Shown: piece by piece, positions 1 to 9,209 of the stretch
Layout: each line of letters starts with the position of its first letter
Position numbering within the stretch: position 1 is the first letter of the stretch
Origin: Prevotellaceae bacterium
Lineage (GTDB): Bacteria > Bacteroidota > Bacteroidia > Bacteroidales > UBA932
NCBI GenBank assembly: GCA_031266015.1
Contig: JAISBU010000004.1
Coordinates: 79,521 to 143,520 of the forward strand
Length of the DNA: 64,000 bases
Direction of reading: 5' to 3'
The notes under the pieces: generated by a model
Told to the model about the DNA's origin: nothing
The model's input: only the letters and a program-made list of their open reading frames with translations
The model's database searches: none
Position numbers and translations under genes: made by a program

Positions 1-388
1 GTCCGTAGCTTTTAATCTTTGCCTCATAGCGGGCACACTCTGCGTCCAGGTCAGGAGCATTGCCGTTAAGTATGTTTACGTTTTCCTTTTTTACATCCAC
101 ATGGCCAAAGAAGTTAGTCCACATGAAGCTGTGGAAGCTTTGCGGATGGGTTTCGGCCAGGCCTACATACTCGTCCATGTTGAAGGTAACAACGTTTGCA
201 AAAGATACCTGTCCCGCTTTGTGTAGCTTTATAAGCTCCTTGTAGGTTCCAAGAGGGGTAGAACCGGTGGGCAAGCCCAAAACGAAAGGCTTATCCTGCG
301 TGGGCTTAAAAGCCTTGATTTTTGCCGCAATGTAAGCAGCCGCCCATTGCGCTATTTGTTCGGATGAGGGCTGAATAATCAATCTCAT
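1..388 (-). CDS. nagB: Glucosamine-6-phosphate deaminase (partial, N-terminal 129 residues)
   Basis: Converts glucosamine-6-phosphate to fructose-6-phosphate plus ammonia, a cytosolic step in amino-sugar use. The gene starts at the ATG ending at 388 and runs off the left edge, so only about half of the usual ~260 residues are visible. The family motifs [14 protein letters not shown] (substrate phosphate region) and FNMDEYVGL, with the catalytic Asp, are both present, followed by the HPQSFHSFM stretch. It lies downstream of the DUF4954 gene on the same strand with a 146-base gap. Identity is firm; the exact subtype (NagB versus a longer NagB-fusion) cannot be judged from a fragment. Confidence 0.93.
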   Translation of the reverse strand, partial: MRLIIQPSSEQIAQWAAAYIAAKIKAFKPTQDKPFVLGLPTGSTPLGTYKELIKLHKAGQVSFANVVTFNMDEYVGLAETHPQSFHSFMWTNFFGHVDVKKENVNILNGNAPDLDAECARYEAKIKSYG

Positions 389-534
389 AAGCTACTTGTT
401 TTTATGGTGTTAAGCGTATTATATTCAGCTATTACAATGATTTCCGAAAATGAAAGCTGCAGCTGAAGCGATTGTATATAACTACTTATAAAACAACGAC
501 TTAAATAATTAAAGGGTGAAAATGCAAATTGTCT

Positions 535-2529
535 CTACTCCTTAATCTTTTTCATTCTCTCTATCATGTTGTTACCCAGGCCCGTTTTACGGGCAATGTG
601 GCTGGTAACCTCGGCAACGAAGGCGTTTGCTTCAAATGGCCCACGTACTTGTTCAAAATCCAGCTGCTTGTCCTCCTCGTCCCCGTCAACTCCAAAGCCA
701 GTCATGGCGCTGAGCGTAAACTCCTTTTTCGCATCGGCGTACAGCATTTCATCCAGCTCAACTACGCTGTTTTTCCAAAGCTCTACACACTTTATAACAT
801 CTTCTGCCGTAAAGTTTTCCGGCATTTTGCCGTAGCTGTAGCGTAGCAGCTTGGCGGCCCAAGTCCACTCGTAATCGTAGTAGCTTTTATGCGCCAGCTC
901 AAAACGCTCCAGTACATCCTTTAGCGTAGCCAGCGTGCCGTTTTCTATATCATCAAGTAAGCGGGTAATCTCGGTTTGGGGGGCAATCATGCCCGAAATG
1001 TCCATCCACTCGCCAAGTCCTACCTGCGAATCGGGTTGTAGCGCGCAGCGTATATCTTTACTGGTTTTGAGTGATTGCGCTTTTTCCAGCCTGCTAATGA
1101 GAGAGTTGCCTAAAAACTTGGTGATACCCATTTCGTACAGCTTGATACCTCTCGTAAGAGCGCCACGCCTGATTAGCGTGCTGTGGTAAGAGTAAAACTC
1201 AGAGGTTTGTCCGGAGTGCTGCTCCAATCTTAGCAAAAGGTTTCGTCCCTTTACCATTTTGTGGATAGTGAAGGGGCTCAGCAGGTTAAAGTTAATGAGG
1301 TCTCGTTTTTGTGGAGCCTTGCGTGTGTCGCGCTTAGGCCACTTTTGAGCATCACGAACGGTACCTACGCTGCGCAGGTTAACCCCCGGCGCCAAAAAAC
1401 TTTGGTTATCATGCTCAATAAGATACGAAAATGGTAGCGCAGAAGTGTCGGAATTTCTGTCGTGACGCCCCATAACTACCGTAAATGCACCAATTTTGGC
1501 AGGCCATAACAGGTAGGAATCGCTGGCGGTTTTACAGCCGCGCTCAAGCACCCCCTGGTGTATGGGCCCCAGCTTGTACATGTGGTTGCTTTGGTTGGAA
1601 CCGCTACCCGCATTGAAGAATGAGTAGGCAGCGGCAATAAGCAGGGTAGACTTGTGGTGGGTTACCGTGAATGGCCCGGCAAATATGGAACAGGCTTCGC
1701 CGTGAAAACCCACGCTATTAGCAAAAAACAGCGAATTTTCAGCGGAGTACATTTTGCCCAGCCGGCAGCCTTGTCCTACAAAACAGTGATCTATAATGAC
1801 GCTGTCTGCAATTTTGGAGCCTTCGGCAGCTATAAAATGTGAGGCTATAACGCCTTGCCCAACGTAGGTAGGATCTTCGGGACAGCTGTTTATGGTGCCG
1901 TCGCCCAGCTTGTACACGCCGTTGATAACGCAGCTGTCTTTAAACACCATGTTGCGGAGCGTACGGCTATTGGTAATATGCACGTTCTTACCCACATAGC
2001 CCATGGTAGAAGATTGCGCCTCAGCGTATTCATCGATTAGCTTGAACAATTGCTTTATTACCTCGGGACGATGCCTATACAAGGCTATAATGTATGCCAC
2101 CTGGGCCGATAGCTCATTGTATATGGGCACCTCACGGCCACCCATTTCATTGATAACGTTAACCCGAACTCCATTACCAAAGCTGCATTTTCCTTCGGTT
2201 ACCAGAATATCAACGTTCTCAATAACGCTATCCTCATCCACTACATAGCTGGCAATACTGCTGCATATATTGTTGATATACACATTATTACGAATATCAC
2301 AATTATGTATGTTGGCATTTGAGATGCCGGTATTGCGCCGGAGGCCGCCGGGTAAAGTGATGGTTTTGGTGAACTTTCCCAGCTTAACCTGTCCCGAGAA
2401 GTTAACGTTGTGTATGTGAAGAGGTGAAAAATCCGAAGCAACTTCTATGGCGCCCCAATCTGCACAACGGCAGTATTGTTTTTCGAGGGTGAGAATCTCG
2501 TCAGCGGTAAGCTTTCTGTATGAGCCCAT
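535..2529 (-). CDS. DUF4954 family protein, hexapeptide-like beta-helix
   Basis: 664 residues, close to the usual length of this Bacteroidota family. The N-terminus (GSYRKLTADEI) and an internal run of short hydrophobic/Asn/Gly repeats (for example INSCPEDPTYVGQGVIA, DSVIIDHCFVGQGCRLG) resemble left-handed beta-helix sugar-nucleotide or acyl transferases. The C-terminal ~200 residues are alpha-helical and charged. Function is not established. Position next to nagB suggests, but does not prove, a role in amino-sugar or cell-envelope sugar metabolism. Start chosen at the ATG ending at 2529, which gives the family-typical N-terminus. Confidence 0.85.
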   Translation of the reverse strand: MGSYRKLTADEILTLEKQYCRCADWGAIEVASDFSPLHIHNVNFSGQVKLGKFTKTITLPGGLRRNTGISNANIHNCDIRNNVYINNICSSIASYVVDEDSVIENVDILVTEGKCSFGNGVRVNVINEMGGREVPIYNELSAQVAYIIALYRHRPEVIKQLFKLIDEYAEAQSSTMGYVGKNVHITNSRTLRNMVFKDSCVINGVYKLGDGTINSCPEDPTYVGQGVIASHFIAAEGSKIADSVIIDHCFVGQGCRLGKMYSAENSLFFANSVGFHGEACSIFAGPFTVTHHKSTLLIAAAYSFFNAGSGSNQSNHMYKLGPIHQGVLERGCKTASDSYLLWPAKIGAFTVVMGRHDRNSDTSALPFSYLIEHDNQSFLAPGVNLRSVGTVRDAQKWPKRDTRKAPQKRDLINFNLLSPFTIHKMVKGRNLLLRLEQHSGQTSEFYSYHSTLIRRGALTRGIKLYEMGITKFLGNSLISRLEKAQSLKTSKDIRCALQPDSQVGLGEWMDISGMIAPQTEITRLLDDIENGTLATLKDVLERFELAHKSYYDYEWTWAAKLLRYSYGKMPENFTAEDVIKCVELWKNSVVELDEMLYADAKKEFTLSAMTGFGVDGDEEDKQLDFEQVRGPFEANAFVAEVTSHIARKTGLGNNMIERMKKIKE

Positions 2530-2677
2530 AATCGAATATTAATATTATCGAGCGTGGTACGCTATTTTACAAAAGTAGCAAAAAATGGCTTGTAGACCGA
2601 GTAGTGTTGATAAAAATAGAAGGCAATGCTGCGATGCTGCATTACTTTTGCGTAAAGGTAGCGGCAATCAACAAGTA

Positions 2678-3337
2678 TTAGGTCAATTTTACGGCTCTCA
2701 CCATGTGCCGTTTTCCTCCGGCGCCCGGTAACCGTTTTACGGTAAATCCTGCGGTTCGCAAAGCCTGCTTAACTAAACCTTTGGATGAATATGTAACTAA
2801 TAAACCACTTGTTATCAATGAATTATATATTAAGGTGAATAAGCCTTCCGTCCATAATTCGGGTTGGGTATTGCAGGAGAACGCATCAAAGTAAACCACA
2901 TTAAACAGCTTTAATGGTTTGTATAAAGTGGCATCCTGTCGTATTTTTCTTACTGTAAAATAAGGAGTTATGGCAACTTCCTCGTTCCACGGGCAGGAAT
3001 GCAGCTGCAAGAAAAGGCCGTTTTCTACCCCTAATTGTTGTGTAAAGTTGAGGGTAGATGCGGATTCCAGAGAAATAGGGTAGAGCTCAACCGTTTCGTA
3101 GTAGACTGTTTTCCCTGTTTTTTGAGCCTCCAAAAGGGTTAGTAAGGCATTCAATCCGGTACCAAAGCCTACCTCGTAAACGTTTACATGTGAACTACTT
3201 ATCTGCTGAAATCCGGCACCGATAAATACGTGTAAGGATTCCATAACGGCGCCGCGCTCGGAGTGATATAATTCGTCAAATGGCTCATTTTTAATGGTAT
3301 GCGAGCCATCGGCGGTTATAATGTTACTTGCTGCCAT
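2678..3337 (-). CDS. mnmD: tRNA (mnm5s2U34) methyltransferase MnmD
   Basis: 219 residues, the size of stand-alone MnmD proteins (the methyltransferase half of MnmC without the FAD oxidase half). Uses S-adenosylmethionine to methylate the aminomethyl group on the wobble uridine of tRNA. Visible motifs are the SAM-binding EVGFGTGLNALLTLLEA and the family-typical YFDAFSCNTQPELWT acidic loop; the C-terminus GAGGKRHMVRA is typical too. Its start overlaps the end of truA by 14 bases, so the two tRNA-modification genes are probably co-transcribed and translationally coupled. Confidence 0.87.
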   Translation of the reverse strand: MAASNIITADGSHTIKNEPFDELYHSERGAVMESLHVFIGAGFQQISSSHVNVYEVGFGTGLNALLTLLEAQKTGKTVYYETVELYPISLESASTLNFTQQLGVENGLFLQLHSCPWNEEVAITPYFTVRKIRQDATLYKPLKLFNVVYFDAFSCNTQPELWTEGLFTLIYNSLITSGLLVTYSSKGLVKQALRTAGFTVKRLPGAGGKRHMVRAVKLT

Positions 3338-4070
3338 ACGCTACCTCCCATAAAAACAGCCCACGTGCAGGCGCCGACGCCACAGCGCTACAGCGTTTTT
3401 TTTGCTCCATAATGTTTTTAAAATCGTCAAGCGTAAGCTTACCACGGCCAACGTCCAGAAGCGCTCCTACAATGGCGCGAACCATATTTCGCAGGAATCT
3501 GCTTGCGGATATGGTAAAAATGATCGTGCTATTTTCCTCATTTACAGACCAATATGCCTCAGTAACATGACAGTCATTATTGGTAACATCGGAATGCAGC
3601 TTAGCGAAGCTTGTAAAGTCGGTTTGCTGCAAAAGCATGGCAGATGCAGCGTTCATAGCGTCTAAGTTGAGCGGAAAATGTACAAATACGGCAAATTCCT
3701 GTAAAAAAGGATTCCTGGCAGCTGTAATGAAGTATTTGTAGGTACGCGATGTGGCGTCGAATCTGGCATGAGCCTCGGGATTTACCTCGTAAAGCTCATA
3801 AACGGATACGTCATGAGGCAAGATTCGGTTGAGCTTGGCAATGGCGCCGCCGGTATCAGGAATGTTTTTGTCAGCGTCAAAATGCGCCACGTATTTACGG
3901 GCATGTACGCCGGTATCTGTACGACCGCAGCCAAGCGCATCAACATCATGCCCAAGCAGCAAGCTTAGCGCCCGGTTAACTTCTGCCTGAACAGTATGAG
4001 CATTGGGCTGCAGCTGCCAGCCATGAAAGTGCGTCCCTTTATATGAAAATCCTAAGAAATACCGCGACAT
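3324..4070 (-). CDS. truA: tRNA pseudouridine synthase A
   Basis: Forms pseudouridine at tRNA positions 38-40. The catalytic aspartate motif GCGRTDTGVHA is intact, and the N-terminus SRYFLGFSYKGTHFHGWQ and the C-terminal RFLRNMVRAIVGALLDVGRG match the family. An open frame extends to 4133, but the ATG at 4070 gives the standard N-terminus and 248 residues, so that start is preferred. First gene of a short truA-mnmD unit; the next 185 bases upstream hold the boundary of the AT-rich island. Confidence 0.95.
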   Translation of the reverse strand: MSRYFLGFSYKGTHFHGWQLQPNAHTVQAEVNRALSLLLGHDVDALGCGRTDTGVHARKYVAHFDADKNIPDTGGAIAKLNRILPHDVSVYELYEVNPEAHARFDATSRTYKYFITAARNPFLQEFAVFVHFPLNLDAMNAASAMLLQQTDFTSFAKLHSDVTNNDCHVTEAYWSVNEENSTIIFTISASRFLRNMVRAIVGALLDVGRGKLTLDDFKNIMEQKKRCSAVASAPARGLFLWEVAYGSK

Positions 4071-4255
4071 TGAGGCTGTTTTGCGTAAATATTTAAGATA
4101 ATAATTTCTTACAAAGCATGTTTTGATTATCAATGAGAAAGAAACTATATTGTTTGATAATGTACTTGCATTATGTTAAATAACTTAGCTAAAAATTTAT
4201 TTCTTTTTCGAAGGGTAGGGGATTTTTTAATTCAATTTTTTATCGGGCGGCAAAA

Positions 4256-4306
4256 AGCACACTCTTTTGCAAGTTTTGGTTTGCGCGAATTGCAAATGTG
4301 TGTGCT
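4256..4306. repeat. Hairpin / direct repeat at the left boundary of the island
   Basis: AGCACAC (4256-4262) pairs with GTGTGCT (4300-4306), with an inner TTTTGCAA/TTGCAAAT pairing (4265-4272 with 4290-4297). The segment 4262-4287 matches 10645-10670 at 23 of 26 positions in the same orientation, including the 12-mer CTCTTTTGCAAG. The two copies bracket the AT-rich restriction island almost exactly, so they look like its ends. No recombinase is present between them. Confidence 0.55.
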
Positions 4307-4318
4307 TGTGTGGTGGCT

Positions 4319-5368
4319 CTACACTTCTTCTTCGTAATAGATTTTGTAATATTTTCGTCCGTCTTTGTCAATGCCTTGCTCTATCAACTCTCTGTTTCCG
4401 TGTATGTAAATGTGAAAGTTTTTGTCCAATTTTAAAACACTTTTAAAAACTCTCGCTTGTTTCTTTACTGCTTGTGCCGAAATTTCAAAATTGTCAGCCA
4501 ATTCAATTTCGTTTTCTTCTCTAAATGTTTCGTCAAACTGACGGAAAGATTTAATTACATTTTTGTCGCCAAAAACTTCTTTTTCAAATTCTTGCTTGTC
4601 AAAAGTTTCGTGTTTTTTGAAATAATCAACTGAACGATTTAACAAATCAATCTTGTCGGTTTTTGTTACTTCAAATTCTTCGTCAAGTTGTTTGGTTACA
4701 AAATTTTTGGTAATACCTAAAAAGTCTTTTGTGAAATGATACTCATTCTTGGTCGGCTTAATATTTAAGAAAAAATCTTTCCAATACTGTGCTTCCATTG
4801 ATTTATTAGACTTATCAATGACACAAATTTTATAGCCTTTTTCTTTTTCTGTATTAAAAATCAAACAACCTTTATCAAGTTTTTCAACGTTTATGCCGTC
4901 TTCATAATTCAAAACGAATTTGTTTGATTTCTTGTTTAAATTTAAAAATGGTTGTCTGTTCTCTGATTTGAAAATACCTAACACATTTACCAATTTGTCA
5001 TCAATACTGACATTTGAAAATGTAGCCACAAACAAATCTCCTGACTTTATTTGTGGGTGTAATGATATTTCGTACAAATGTTTGGCGATGCTTTTGCTTA
5101 ACTCTTGAACTTTGTCGTTTTCTGAAAATATATCGGTTGAAAACTGATACAAAGGATTTAGTTTAAAATCATCATTAGAAAATGTAAAAGTATAGTATTC
5201 TTCCATTTCCGAAAACGGATACAAAAAATACTTAATCAACAATTCCCGTAATCTTAAATCGTCAGTTTCAAGTAGAGAATTTGACAGGATAATGTCATCG
5301 CCATTGGTTTTATTTCCAACCTGATGTGCAATTACACTTTTTATATTGCAATTTGTAAAGTCTAACAT
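4319..5368 (-). CDS. Nucleoid-associated protein, NdpA/YejK-like
   Basis: 349 residues, matching the 37-kDa nucleoid-associated protein family (PF04245) in length and layout. Seen: the N-terminal IKSVIAHQVGN beta strand, the KSGDLFVATFSN and LVNVLGIFKSE strands, the YWKDFFLNIKPTKNEYHFTKDF stretch split around a hydrophobic core, and a C-terminal FKSVLKLDKNFHIYIHGNREL segment. Members of this family bind DNA/nucleoid in Enterobacteria, but copies in Bacteroidota islands have no assigned role. It is the last gene of the six-gene operon, 3 bases after the RelA/SpoT gene. AT-rich like its neighbours and unlike the chromosome on either side. Confidence 0.7.
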   Translation of the reverse strand: MLDFTNCNIKSVIAHQVGNKTNGDDIILSNSLLETDDLRLRELLIKYFLYPFSEMEEYYTFTFSNDDFKLNPLYQFSTDIFSENDKVQELSKSIAKHLYEISLHPQIKSGDLFVATFSNVSIDDKLVNVLGIFKSENRQPFLNLNKKSNKFVLNYEDGINVEKLDKGCLIFNTEKEKGYKICVIDKSNKSMEAQYWKDFFLNIKPTKNEYHFTKDFLGITKNFVTKQLDEEFEVTKTDKIDLLNRSVDYFKKHETFDKQEFEKEVFGDKNVIKSFRQFDETFREENEIELADNFEISAQAVKKQARVFKSVLKLDKNFHIYIHGNRELIEQGIDKDGRKYYKIYYEEEV

Positions 5369-5371
5369 ATT

Positions 5372-6355
5372 CTATAATTCGTTTCCCCAAAGGGTTTTTA
5401 TTTGTTCAAGGTCGTCATCGTCAAAATCATTTGCCCAATTATCTTTTATAGTGAAAGGGTGATTTTGCAACATATACCAAACTAAAAATATCTCTGGTTG
5501 TGAAAGAGATAAAATCTCGTAAAATCGGTTTCTATTATCATTGTAAATACGTTGTATTTTTTGTTCATTGGTAACAATAAAACTTTCAATACTATTGATT
5601 AGTTGTTGCTTTGCATTATCGTCAGTTTCAAAATAATTAAGTATTGTATTTATATCTAATAATGATATTTCTCTATCATAATCGGTTTTCGCAAACTTGT
5701 AAAATTTACCCTCAAGTTTTCTTAACAAAGTATAGGTAATATTTTCTTGATGCTCTTTCAATGCCTTATTTACGCTTGAAAATTCGTCATCAGCAAGTTC
5801 ATATAGAGAAAGTAAGCGATACACTTTTCTTTTTAGTTTGTCGGGCAAATCTGTTTCTCTTTTATACGATAGAGAATGGGCAGTGTTAGACCAAGCGTGT
5901 TGATTTAAAGTTCGTACTTGAATTTCAAAAATAAAATCTTCAAAAGTCGCGTGTCGTTTAAACTCTGTTACTGTACATTTTATTTTAGCATCATAATGAT
6001 TAGAAACATAATCAAGTCTATTGAAATCCAAATTGTCTTTTTTATGTTCTACACTAATAACAACAAAATTTTCATTTATGAATTTTTCTACAATGCCTAA
6101 ATCTTCTTGAAAAGTGCAGATAATCCGAATGCCTAACTTATCTTTTAAATGCTGATATGAATACTCTTTCTCGGCTTGTTTCTTTCTTACTTTTTTGATG
6201 ATGCTTACTAATTCCTTTGTTCTGTATTGGACTTCGGGCAATAGTTCATAATCCGTGATTTTGTTCTTAATAAAAGAACTTACGATTTTTCCTAAATCTT
6301 CGTATTTAGGTTGGTCGTCTTTCCACAAATCAACTATTTCCTGAACATTTGCCAT
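5372..6355 (-). CDS. RelA/SpoT-domain nucleotidyltransferase (small alarmone synthetase-like or toxSAS-like)
   Basis: 327 residues with a RelA/SpoT synthetase core and no HD hydrolase, TGS or ACT domain. Motifs: KDKLGIRIIC (72-81), the substrate-loop equivalent DYVSNHYD (115-122), and EIQVRTLNQHAW (144-155), which carries the E-x-Q synthetase signature, followed by HSLSYK. The C-terminal half is helical and unassigned. Family members make (p)ppGpp or ppApp, or pyrophosphorylate tRNA as toxins; the sequence does not say which. It abuts the upstream NdpA-like gene (stop at 6356, start at 6355) and ends 3 bases before the downstream one, so all three are coupled. This placement between two NdpA-like genes is unusual. 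Confidence 0.82.
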   Translation of the reverse strand: MANVQEIVDLWKDDQPKYEDLGKIVSSFIKNKITDYELLPEVQYRTKELVSIIKKVRKKQAEKEYSYQHLKDKLGIRIICTFQEDLGIVEKFINENFVVISVEHKKDNLDFNRLDYVSNHYDAKIKCTVTEFKRHATFEDFIFEIQVRTLNQHAWSNTAHSLSYKRETDLPDKLKRKVYRLLSLYELADDEFSSVNKALKEHQENITYTLLRKLEGKFYKFAKTDYDREISLLDINTILNYFETDDNAKQQLINSIESFIVTNEQKIQRIYNDNRNRFYEILSLSQPEIFLVWYMLQNHPFTIKDNWANDFDDDDLEQIKTLWGNEL

Positions 6356-7396
6356 TTAGCGTACACTTTTCACTTTTGAAACAATTTCAGCCTTAGTTGT
6401 TCCGTCATTCAGAGGTTCTAATTTTACATTTTTTTCAAAACTTCCTTTTTTACCAACTATTGCAATGTCATTGGCAAATGTCATTGTTATAGTTTTAATT
6501 TTATTGTCAATGTAAGTATTGTCTTTGGGAAATTCTGACATTCTAAACTTCTTATCTTTTAGATAATTGTTGTATGTGTCTTTATCCTGTGTTTCCAAAT
6601 AGTCATCGGCAAATTCTTTGGCGCTGATTTTTTGAGTGTTCTTCTGCAAATAAGAATTTAGGTCTTGTGTATATTTTGCTCGTTTAATAGGGTCATCAAA
6701 AGTTTGAATAAATGTCGTAGTGTAATCGTAAAACTTCTTCGTAGTCGTTTTAGGATTTTCAAGTGGAACACAACCCAAAAACTTTTCAATAAACCACGTT
6801 GTTACAACTTTTTTAGTTTTAGGGTCTATCTGCAAATCAGCCGTACTTCCGTCATATTTGATTTTGAACGAAGATTTATCAACGAATAAACCAACTTTAT
6901 AGATTTTTGTTTTTTTAGTAAGCATCAAATCTTTTACGTCTTTGATGTTAAATGATTTTGTTTTAGGGTCTAATTCTAATTGTGCCCCTTCGTCTCTTTC
7001 AAGTTTTATGATAATACAAGTGTTTTTGTTGTTTATTTTTCCTGATATAATAACTAAAATTCCTGACACATTTTGTCCGTCTTGTATCTCAAATAAATAC
7101 TTAGCCATCAATTTAGATTGCCCAACCAAATCATTGCCGTCAGAACTGATTATTTGGTTAATGTAAGTAGAAACAGGCGATGTGTTGTCTGGATTATAAC
7201 ACACAAGTAATTCTTTATTGCTTTGCAATGATTGAACAACTTTTTCTTTAAAGAATGTTCTTAATCCGTCAGGAAGAGAACTTTCTTGTTCGCTGTATTG
7301 CGGCTCAACTGAAAAATCTCCCTTTCTATGTTTGGGAATACTATGAACAATAATATTTTCAATCGTTATTGTGCTGGTGTCAAGTTTTGCTGCCAT
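6356..7396 (-). CDS. Second NdpA-like protein (divergent)
   Basis: 346 residues. Weakly parallel to the protein at 4319-5368: an N-terminal ITIENIIVHSIPKH strand, a VSGILVIISGKINNKNTCIII pair of strands at the place of GDLFVATFSN...LGIF, a WFIEKFLGCVP segment at the place of the KDFLGIT segment, and a C-terminal NDIAIVGKKGSFEKNV strand. I therefore infer a remote paralog of the same family, less certain than its partner. Located 19 bases downstream of the methyltransferase and directly abutting the RelA/SpoT gene. Function unknown; role in a DNA-sensing or toxin-control module is conjecture. Confidence 0.5.
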   Translation of the reverse strand: MAAKLDTSTITIENIIVHSIPKHRKGDFSVEPQYSEQESSLPDGLRTFFKEKVVQSLQSNKELLVCYNPDNTSPVSTYINQIISSDGNDLVGQSKLMAKYLFEIQDGQNVSGILVIISGKINNKNTCIIIKLERDEGAQLELDPKTKSFNIKDVKDLMLTKKTKIYKVGLFVDKSSFKIKYDGSTADLQIDPKTKKVVTTWFIEKFLGCVPLENPKTTTKKFYDYTTTFIQTFDDPIKRAKYTQDLNSYLQKNTQKISAKEFADDYLETQDKDTYNNYLKDKKFRMSEFPKDNTYIDNKIKTITMTFANDIAIVGKKGSFEKNVKLEPLNDGTTKAEIVSKVKSVR

Positions 7397-7415
7397 ATTT
7401 AATTGATGTTTTTAT

Positions 7416-9206
7416 TCAAGCATTTTGCACTTTATATTTTACTTTCTTTTCTTCAAAAAGCCGTAATTGAGGTTTTTCTGGTATCTGATAGGCTCCGTTA
7501 CCGTTTATTCTGCTTTCCGTCATTCCTGTCGTTCGTGCTGCTGCTGTTACTTCGCCCCAACTGATGAAATAATCTTCAAAATATTCAAGCGGGAATTTAC
7601 TTAATTCTTTTACTTCTTCTTTTGTCGGAATATGTCCAAGCTGCTTTGAAATGTTCTTTATTTCAAGTTGCAAAACTTTTTTACTCACTTCATACTTCTG
7701 TTTCTTTAATCGCTCAACAGGGCTGTTTTTTGCTTTTGGCTTGTCATTACCCACTTTTCTGAACGGGTCAAGTCCGTCTGTTAATTCAATATGTCGTTGA
7801 GTAGTTATATTATGGTAATACTCTGAAAGTTCAATCCCCACATATTTTCTGTTTAGTTGTTGTGCTGTCAAAGTCGTTGTTCCTGCTCCGTTGAATGGGT
7901 CTAAAACAAATTCGCCTTCGTTTGTGAAAAGGGAAATTAAACGATACATAAACATTGGCGGAAGTTGACAAGGGTGGTCAACCCTGCGACTATTATGTTT
8001 TAAACGATGAACGTCATACCAAACATTTGACACAAACTCGCTATCCTCAATTTTTAAGCATTTGCGTTTTGTCATACAATTTTGTCGTATGCAGTAATTT
8101 TCTTTAAGCGTATTGTTTGCTTGTTGCTCTAATATTGAATTTGTGTTTCTTTCAATCGCAGGCAACGTTCTTGGTTTTCCTTTGCTGAAACAAAGAATGG
8201 AATAATGTGCAGGCATTATCATTCTAACAGGCATTGATAACCCTTCCCAAACAATCCAATCCTGATAATCTAAAATCGTATTCAGATGCTTGAAATGCCT
8301 GATACACCATTGCGGAATATTTAAAACCGCTAATGTTCTGCCCGGTTTTAAAACTCTCGCCAATTCGCTCAACCATTGGTCGCACCAATCAAAGTATTCC
8401 TGAATATCAATGCCGTCATTCCAACTTTCGTATTTCTTTTTCAAGTTGTATGGCGGGTCTGCAAAACAAAAATCAATACTGTCGTCAGGAATTGCTTTTA
8501 GTTGTTCAATACAATCGCCATTCAACAAAACAGAATTGTCGGAATAGAAATTTTCCGAAACGGAAAATTTCAGAAATGTATGTTTTTTATTTAGCGGTTT
8601 GTAAAACGCTCTTTGGTCGTAAACATTAAGTTGTTTGTATTCGGAAACACCAAACAAATCAGCCAAACGATTTTCAATTTCTTGCGGATATTCGTCAAAG
8701 TTTACAGTTATATCACGCCAAACGTCCGACATTAAAGTTCCAAATTCGTGATACAAATGTTTTTTTCCGCCATAATCTTTTGTTGTCTTATCGCAACAAG
8801 GGCAATATGTATAGCCAATGCGGGTTTTAGTGTGTTTTAAACTTTGCTTGTATTTGGTAAATACAAGCAAAGCCGAATGTTCCTCTGTCAAATATTCTTC
8901 GTGAACGATTGGATTTTCAAGCTTTACAGCAATCCAAAGTTTCAAATGAATGTCATTACTTAGCTGTGAACAAAAATCGGTTGCAAAAATTGGCGAAGCC
9001 AAAACCGCTATTATAGCGTTCTTGTCGGCTGAATGAAAAAATTTATTTAGTTCTAAATACAATTTCTCTTTGCGAGGAACTGCTTCAAGAGATTGGTAAT
9101 AGGGGAGAATGATAAATTCTACATTTTCCGAAACGGATTTTGTTTCGGAAAATTTTCCGTCAATCTTTTCGACCTTTAACCGTGTAGCATTTTCGCTTTG
9201 GTGCAT
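7416..9206 (-). CDS. Site-specific DNA methyltransferase (type II-like, amino-methyl, beta order)
   Basis: 596 residues. Catalytic motif IV is DPPY at 250-253 (FADPPYNLKKKY), and the SAM motif I appears later (DPFNGAGTTTLTAQQL, about residue 430), giving the IV-before-I order typical of beta-class N6-adenine or N4-cytosine methyltransferases. An N-terminal ~200-residue extension contains a Cys-rich YCPCCDKTTKDYGG element (CPCC at 135-138), perhaps a zinc or DNA-recognition piece. Starts 3 bases after the putative endonuclease gene ends, so it presumably protects host DNA from it. The recognition sequence cannot be read from the protein. Confidence 0.9.
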   Translation of the reverse strand: MHQSENATRLKVEKIDGKFSETKSVSENVEFIILPYYQSLEAVPRKEKLYLELNKFFHSADKNAIIAVLASPIFATDFCSQLSNDIHLKLWIAVKLENPIVHEEYLTEEHSALLVFTKYKQSLKHTKTRIGYTYCPCCDKTTKDYGGKKHLYHEFGTLMSDVWRDITVNFDEYPQEIENRLADLFGVSEYKQLNVYDQRAFYKPLNKKHTFLKFSVSENFYSDNSVLLNGDCIEQLKAIPDDSIDFCFADPPYNLKKKYESWNDGIDIQEYFDWCDQWLSELARVLKPGRTLAVLNIPQWCIRHFKHLNTILDYQDWIVWEGLSMPVRMIMPAHYSILCFSKGKPRTLPAIERNTNSILEQQANNTLKENYCIRQNCMTKRKCLKIEDSEFVSNVWYDVHRLKHNSRRVDHPCQLPPMFMYRLISLFTNEGEFVLDPFNGAGTTTLTAQQLNRKYVGIELSEYYHNITTQRHIELTDGLDPFRKVGNDKPKAKNSPVERLKKQKYEVSKKVLQLEIKNISKQLGHIPTKEEVKELSKFPLEYFEDYFISWGEVTAAARTTGMTESRINGNGAYQIPEKPQLRLFEEKKVKYKVQNA

Positions 9207-9209
9207 AAC

